Source: an uncultured Veillonellaceae bacterium (GTDB taxonomy: Bacteria > Bacillota > Negativicutes > Selenomonadales > Selenomonadaceae). Taken from it: a DNA stretch of 41,566 nt. The stretch spans positions 1 to 41,566 of the forward strand of contig OMZR01000006.1 in assembly GCA_900315575.1 (NCBI GenBank). The letters run 5' to 3'. Positions 38,011 through 41,566 of this stretch are shown in pieces. The position numbers and the translations under genes are program-made. The notes beneath the pieces were generated by a model, which had not been told where the DNA came from, made no database searches, and worked only from the letters and a program-made list of their open reading frames with translations. How positions within the stretch are numbered: the stretch's first letter is position 1; every line of letters starts with the position of its first letter.

Positions 38011-39758
38011 AAGCGGTGACCACGCTTGCCCTGCTCATGTGCGACATCGTGGGCATGCTTTACATTCCAACCGAGCTTTCGGCCATGGTCAACGCGGCGA
38101 TCTCGCGCCAGGGCGCCGACCTCGGGGCGCACGGCATCCGCATGCTCGTGGCCGCGATTGCGGGCTCGGGCGGCTGCATCGCCTCGTACTACCTGGCGAG
38201 CCGGCTTGCCGCCAATGTGGGCCGCGACCTGCGCATGGCCATCTATAGGAAGTCGCTCGAGCTCTCGGTCGCGGATTTCTCGCGCATCGGCACCGGCTCG
38301 ATGATCACCCGCACCATGGGCGACGCCAACGTGGTGCAGCAGACCCTCATGATGTCCTTCGTAATGCTCGCTCCGGCGCCCGTGGCCTGCGTGGTCGCGA
38401 TCGCCCTGTCCTTCGCGACGGACTGGCAGATGGGCGTCGTGGTGCTGCTCGTCACCGTGATGATGCTGGTCGTGACCGCGCTCGCCATCGTGCGCGCCAC
38501 GCCCATCTTCATGCGGATGCAGGAGCTGGTCGACGCCATGAACACGCGCCTGCGCGAGTCGATCACGGGCGTGCGCGTGATCCGCGCCTTCGGCCGGCAG
38601 CGCCTGGACCGCGAGCGCCTGGACACGACCTTCGAGGGCTATGCCAAAAGCGCCATCCGCGTCAATTACGTCTTCACGCTCGCCGACTCGCTCACCTTCT
38701 TCCTCATGAACGGCGTCGAGGTCGCGATCACCTGGGTCGGCGCCAACCGCGTCGGCGCTCTCGCGATGCAGATCGGCTCGATCTCGGCTTTGGTCGACTA
38801 CGCCATGATCGTGATGTTCATGATGATGATGGCGCAGTTCGCGCTGCTGCAGATTCCTCGTGCGCGCGCCTGCCTGGCCCGCGCGGTCGAGGTGCTCGAT
38901 ACCGAGCCGCGGGTGCAGGACGCGTCCGACGCTCAGACCAACCATCTTGAGCTCTCGGCCCAGATGGAGGAGGAGAGGGAGAGTTGGGGTGCCGGTGGTG
39001 CGGGTTCATCCCCCCACGAGGTCCTGCGCTTCGACCGTGTCTGCTTCCGTTTTGACGATGCGGATGAGTACACCCTGCGCGACCTCTCCTTCGCCCTCAA
39101 CCGCGGCGAGACCACGGCCGTGATCGGCAATACTGGCTCGGGCAAGTCGACGATCGCCAAGCTGATGCTCCGCTTGTTCGATGTGACCGACGGCGCGATT
39201 CTTGTCGGTGGCCGGGACCTGCGCAGCCTGCCCCAGCGCGAGTCCAGGGCGCATGTGGCCTATGTGCCTCAGCAGGCCTGGCTCTTCTCGGGCACCATCG
39301 CGGACAACCTGCGCCATGGTGCTCCCGATGCGACCGACGAGGAGCTCTGGCACGCGCTCGACGTCGCCCAGGCGACCTTTGTGCGGGAGCTGCCCGACGG
39401 TCTTGCCGCTCGTGTCTCCCAGGGCGGCAAGAACTTCTCCGGCGGCCAGCGCCAGCGCCTCGCCATCGCACGTGCCCTGGTGCGCAAAGCCGACCTCTAC
39501 GTCTTCGACGACTCATTCTCGGCGCTCGACTACAAGACCGACGCCGCCCTCCGCCACGCCCTCAAGGGCGAGCTCGCCGATGCGGCGACCCTGATCATCG
39601 CCCAGCGCGTGAGCACCATCCGCGACGCTACCCAGATCGTCGTGCTCGACGAGGGGTGCGTCGTCGGGCTCGGCACGCACGACGAGCTCATGGCCACCTG
39701 CGAGGCCTACCGGGAGATCGAGGAATCCCAGACGAGGGGAGGTGGCGACGATGAGTAG
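37986..39758 (+). CDS. ABC exporter half-transporter, degenerate ATP site (5' end missing)
   Basis: About 590 residues remain. A six-helix type IV exporter domain (about first 310) lacks only its extreme N-terminus. The nucleotide-binding domain has Walker [11 protein letters not shown]-loop [10 protein letters not shown], signature [15 protein letters not shown] and Walker [13 protein letters not shown]. The catalytic Glu after Walker B is Asp, as in the degenerate site of heterodimeric exporters such as TM287 or BmrC. The next gene overlaps by eight bases and has the consensus site, so the two should form one heterodimer. Substrate is unknown. The high GC points to a different source genome from the left part of the window. 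Confidence 0.92.
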
Positions 39759-41566
39759 CGCAGAGGCGCGCGACGACGAACTCCGGCCCGAGGCGAACGG
39801 GGCCGCCGAGGTTGTTGAGGCCGACGAGGATACCCCGAAAGACGCCGCGGGCACCGCCAAACGCCTCTGGCAGGAGGCGAAGAGCGAGCGGTGGCGCCTG
39901 ATCGTCGCGACCGTCAGCGCGACCTTCTCCGTAGCGACGCACCTGTGGGCGACGACCTATTCGGGCGGGCTGATCGACCTGCTCTGGGCCAAGATCAAGG
40001 CCCACTTCGTGGCGGGCACTCCCTTCCGCGTGACCTGGGGCGACGGGCTCGAGCAGATCCTCATCTACCTGGGCATCTGGACGCTCGCCTGGGCCCTCTA
40101 CTCCATCCAGATCTTTGTGATGGCTTCCTTTGCCGAGCGGCTCAACCTTCAGCTCCGCCGCCGCATCAGCGCCAAGGTCTCGCGTCTGCCGCTCTCGTAT
40201 TTCGACCGCCACCAGCCGGGGGATACGATCAGCCGCGCGACCAACGACCTCGACAAGGTCTCCGAGGTCCTGCAGCGCGGCGTGCTCCAGCTCCTGATGG
40301 CCGTGGTGTCGATCGTCGGCGCCTTCTCGCTCATGTTCCTGACCGACGTGCGGCTGGCGCTCGTCTTCGGTGCCTTCGCCGTGGCGACGCTTGCCCTTAC
40401 CAAGGTCGCCGGCGCCAAGACCATGGCCGTGGCCGCGCGCAGGCAGAATGTGATGGGCCGTCTCACGGGCAGGATCGAGGAGAACTACAGCGGGCGCACC
40501 GTCGTGGTCGCCTATGGGCTCGAGGACAAGACCCTGGCCGAGATGCAGGCGGATGCGGACGAGCTCGCGCGCGAGAGCGCCCATGCCGATTTCCTGACTG
40601 AGGCCATCGGACCCGCCACCCGCTTCGTCATGCGCCTCGCGCAGGTCGTCGTGGGTCTCCTTGCGGGCAGCATGGTCGTAACGGGGCAGATGACGGTGGG
40701 CGGCTTCCAGACCTTCTTCGGCTACATGTTCGTCGCATCCGACCCGCTCACGCAGCTGTCGATGACGCTCAACATGCTGCAGGGGGCGCTCGCAGCGGCC
40801 GAGCGCGTCTTTGCGCTGCTGGACGCGCAGGAGGCGGAGCCGGACCCCGTGGAGCCCGCCCTGCCCGCAGCCGAGACGTGCGGCCGTGTCGTGTTCGAGC
40901 ACGTGAGGTTCGGCTATACCCCTGAGAACACGCTCATGCACGATGTGAGCTTCGTGGCCGAGCCCGGTCAGAAGGTCGCGATCGTCGGCGCGACCGGCGC
41001 GGGCAAGACGACCCTGATCAACCTGCTCATGCGCTTTTATGAGGTCGATGCCGGGCGGATCACGCTCGACGGCGTCGATACGCACAAGATGACCCGCACG
41101 GACCTGCGCCGGCAGTTCGGCATGGTGCTGCAGGACTCCTGGCTCTTTGAGGGGACCATCGCGGACAACATCGCCTATGGTCGGCCGGACGCAACGCGCG
41201 AGGAGGTCGAGGCGGCCGCACGAGCCGCTCACGTCGACTTTTTCGTCCGCACGCTGCCGCGCGGCTACGACACGATGGTCGAGAACGGCGGCGAGAACCT
41301 TAGCCAAGGCCAGCGCCAGCTGCTCACCATCGCGCGCGCCATGCTGACCGACCCCGCCATCCTCATCCTCGACGAGGCGACCTCCAGCGTCGATACCCGC
41401 ACCGAGCAAGCGATTGTCCGCGCCATGGAGGCCATCATGGAGGACCGCACGAGCTTCGTGATCGCGCATCGCCTGTCGACAATCGTGGATTCCGACCTCA
41501 TCCTGGTCATGGATCACGGCACCATCATCGAGCAGGGCAACCACGCGCAGCTCATGGCCGCGGGCG
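39751..41566 (+). CDS. ABC exporter half-transporter, consensus ATP site (3' end missing)
   Basis: The gene starts at the ATG at 39751, eight bases inside the previous gene, with GGGGAGGTGG upstream. It runs open for 605 codons to the window edge. An N-terminal acidic extension (about 40 residues) precedes a six-helix exporter domain with the coupling segment LPLSYFDRHQPGDTISR. The ATPase domain has Walker A GATGAGKTT, Q-loop VLQDSWLFEG, signature LSQGQRQLLTIARAM, Walker B ILILDEATSSVD and H-loop IAHRLST. These are all consensus, complementing the degenerate partner. It resembles LmrA/BmrD-like exporters. Only the last few residues seem to be missing. Confidence 0.93.
   Translation, partial: MSSAEARDDELRPEANGAAEVVEADEDTPKDAAGTAKRLWQEAKSERWRLIVATVSATFSVATHLWATTYSGGLIDLLWAKIKAHFVAGTPFRVTWGDGLEQILIYLGIWTLAWALYSIQIFVMASFAERLNLQLRRRISAKVSRLPLSYFDRHQPGDTISRATNDLDKVSEVLQRGVLQLLMAVVSIVGAFSLMFLTDVRLALVFGAFAVATLALTKVAGAKTMAVAARRQNVMGRLTGRIEENYSGRTVVVAYGLEDKTLAEMQADADELARESAHADFLTEAIGPATRFVMRLAQVVVGLLAGSMVVTGQMTVGGFQTFFGYMFVASDPLTQLSMTLNMLQGALAAAERVFALLDAQEAEPDPVEPALPAAETCGRVVFEHVRFGYTPENTLMHDVSFVAEPGQKVAIVGATGAGKTTLINLLMRFYEVDAGRITLDGVDTHKMTRTDLRRQFGMVLQDSWLFEGTIADNIAYGRPDATREEVEAAARAAHVDFFVRTLPRGYDTMVENGGENLSQGQRQLLTIARAMLTDPAILILDEATSSVDTRTEQAIVRAMEAIMEDRTSFVIAHRLSTIVDSDLILVMDHGTIIEQGNHAQLMAAG

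Noticed and set aside
38008..38945. Minus-strand extension of the rpoC frame by about 310 codons
   Set aside because: The translation is His/Arg/Asp-rich antisense of the ABC exporter and has no RpoC N-terminal features such as the first zinc domain.
39688..41544. A 618-codon minus-strand frame
   Set aside because: It is antisense to the second ABC subunit, whose motifs are all intact on the plus strand.

Overview
The window looks like an assembled piece of a gut or rumen Negativicutes genome (Selenomonadaceae-like, possibly Mitsuokella or Selenomonas) fused at its right end to DNA from a different, more GC-rich organism. The Negativicutes guess rests on the 16S 5' end, the glmS ribozyme, a CIRCE operator, LeuC/LeuD of the short type, an FeoA-FeoB fusion and an EutV/EutW-like pair. 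It is an inference from family knowledge, not a database match. From 1 to about 38 kb nearly all genes are on the minus strand.

Layout. Positions 1-611 hold the first bases of a 16S rRNA gene (minus) and its leader, with two near-consensus sigma-A promoters and two copies of a hairpin repeat. Then come a HAD phosphatase, glmS with its ribozyme leader, smc and a LysR regulator. Positions 8.3-16.4 kb carry pyrK-pyrD and an ilvN-ilvC-leuC-leuD-leuB-ilvB branched-chain amino acid operon. A metallophosphatase gene lies between this operon and a plus-strand three-gene operon (circularly permuted ATP-grasp, alpha-E, transglutaminase) whose leader contains two hairpins, the second a strong terminator. 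Next are an feoAB fusion, a lone Rpn-type nuclease, groES-groEL under CIRCE, a histidine kinase/ANTAR regulator pair, and an ileS-csoR-like-tsaD operon. The plus-strand genes lgt and a secreted BsuPI-like protein follow, then the 3' three quarters of rpoC (minus).

At about 37,985-38,010 rpoC stops being rpoC without its N-terminal region. The plus strand becomes the body of an ABC exporter gene that likewise lacks its start. The right side (38.0-41.6 kb) encodes two overlapping ABC exporter half-transporters, one with a degenerate and one with a consensus ATP site, in more GC-rich DNA resembling Actinomycetota (Coriobacteriia would fit a gut source). Because rpoC is essential and both genes are cut at the same point, I read this as an assembly chimera rather than a biological fusion.

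How the genes work together: most of the window is housekeeping (cell-wall amino sugar supply, chromosome organisation, pyrimidine and branched-chain amino acid synthesis, chaperonins, iron uptake, tRNA charging and modification, transcription). The less understood parts are the ATP-grasp/alpha-E/transglutaminase operon with its structured leader, the His-rich CsoR-family regulator between ileS and tsaD, the ANTAR pair without visible targets, and a secreted-protein gene bracketed by two 93-94 bp direct repeats.
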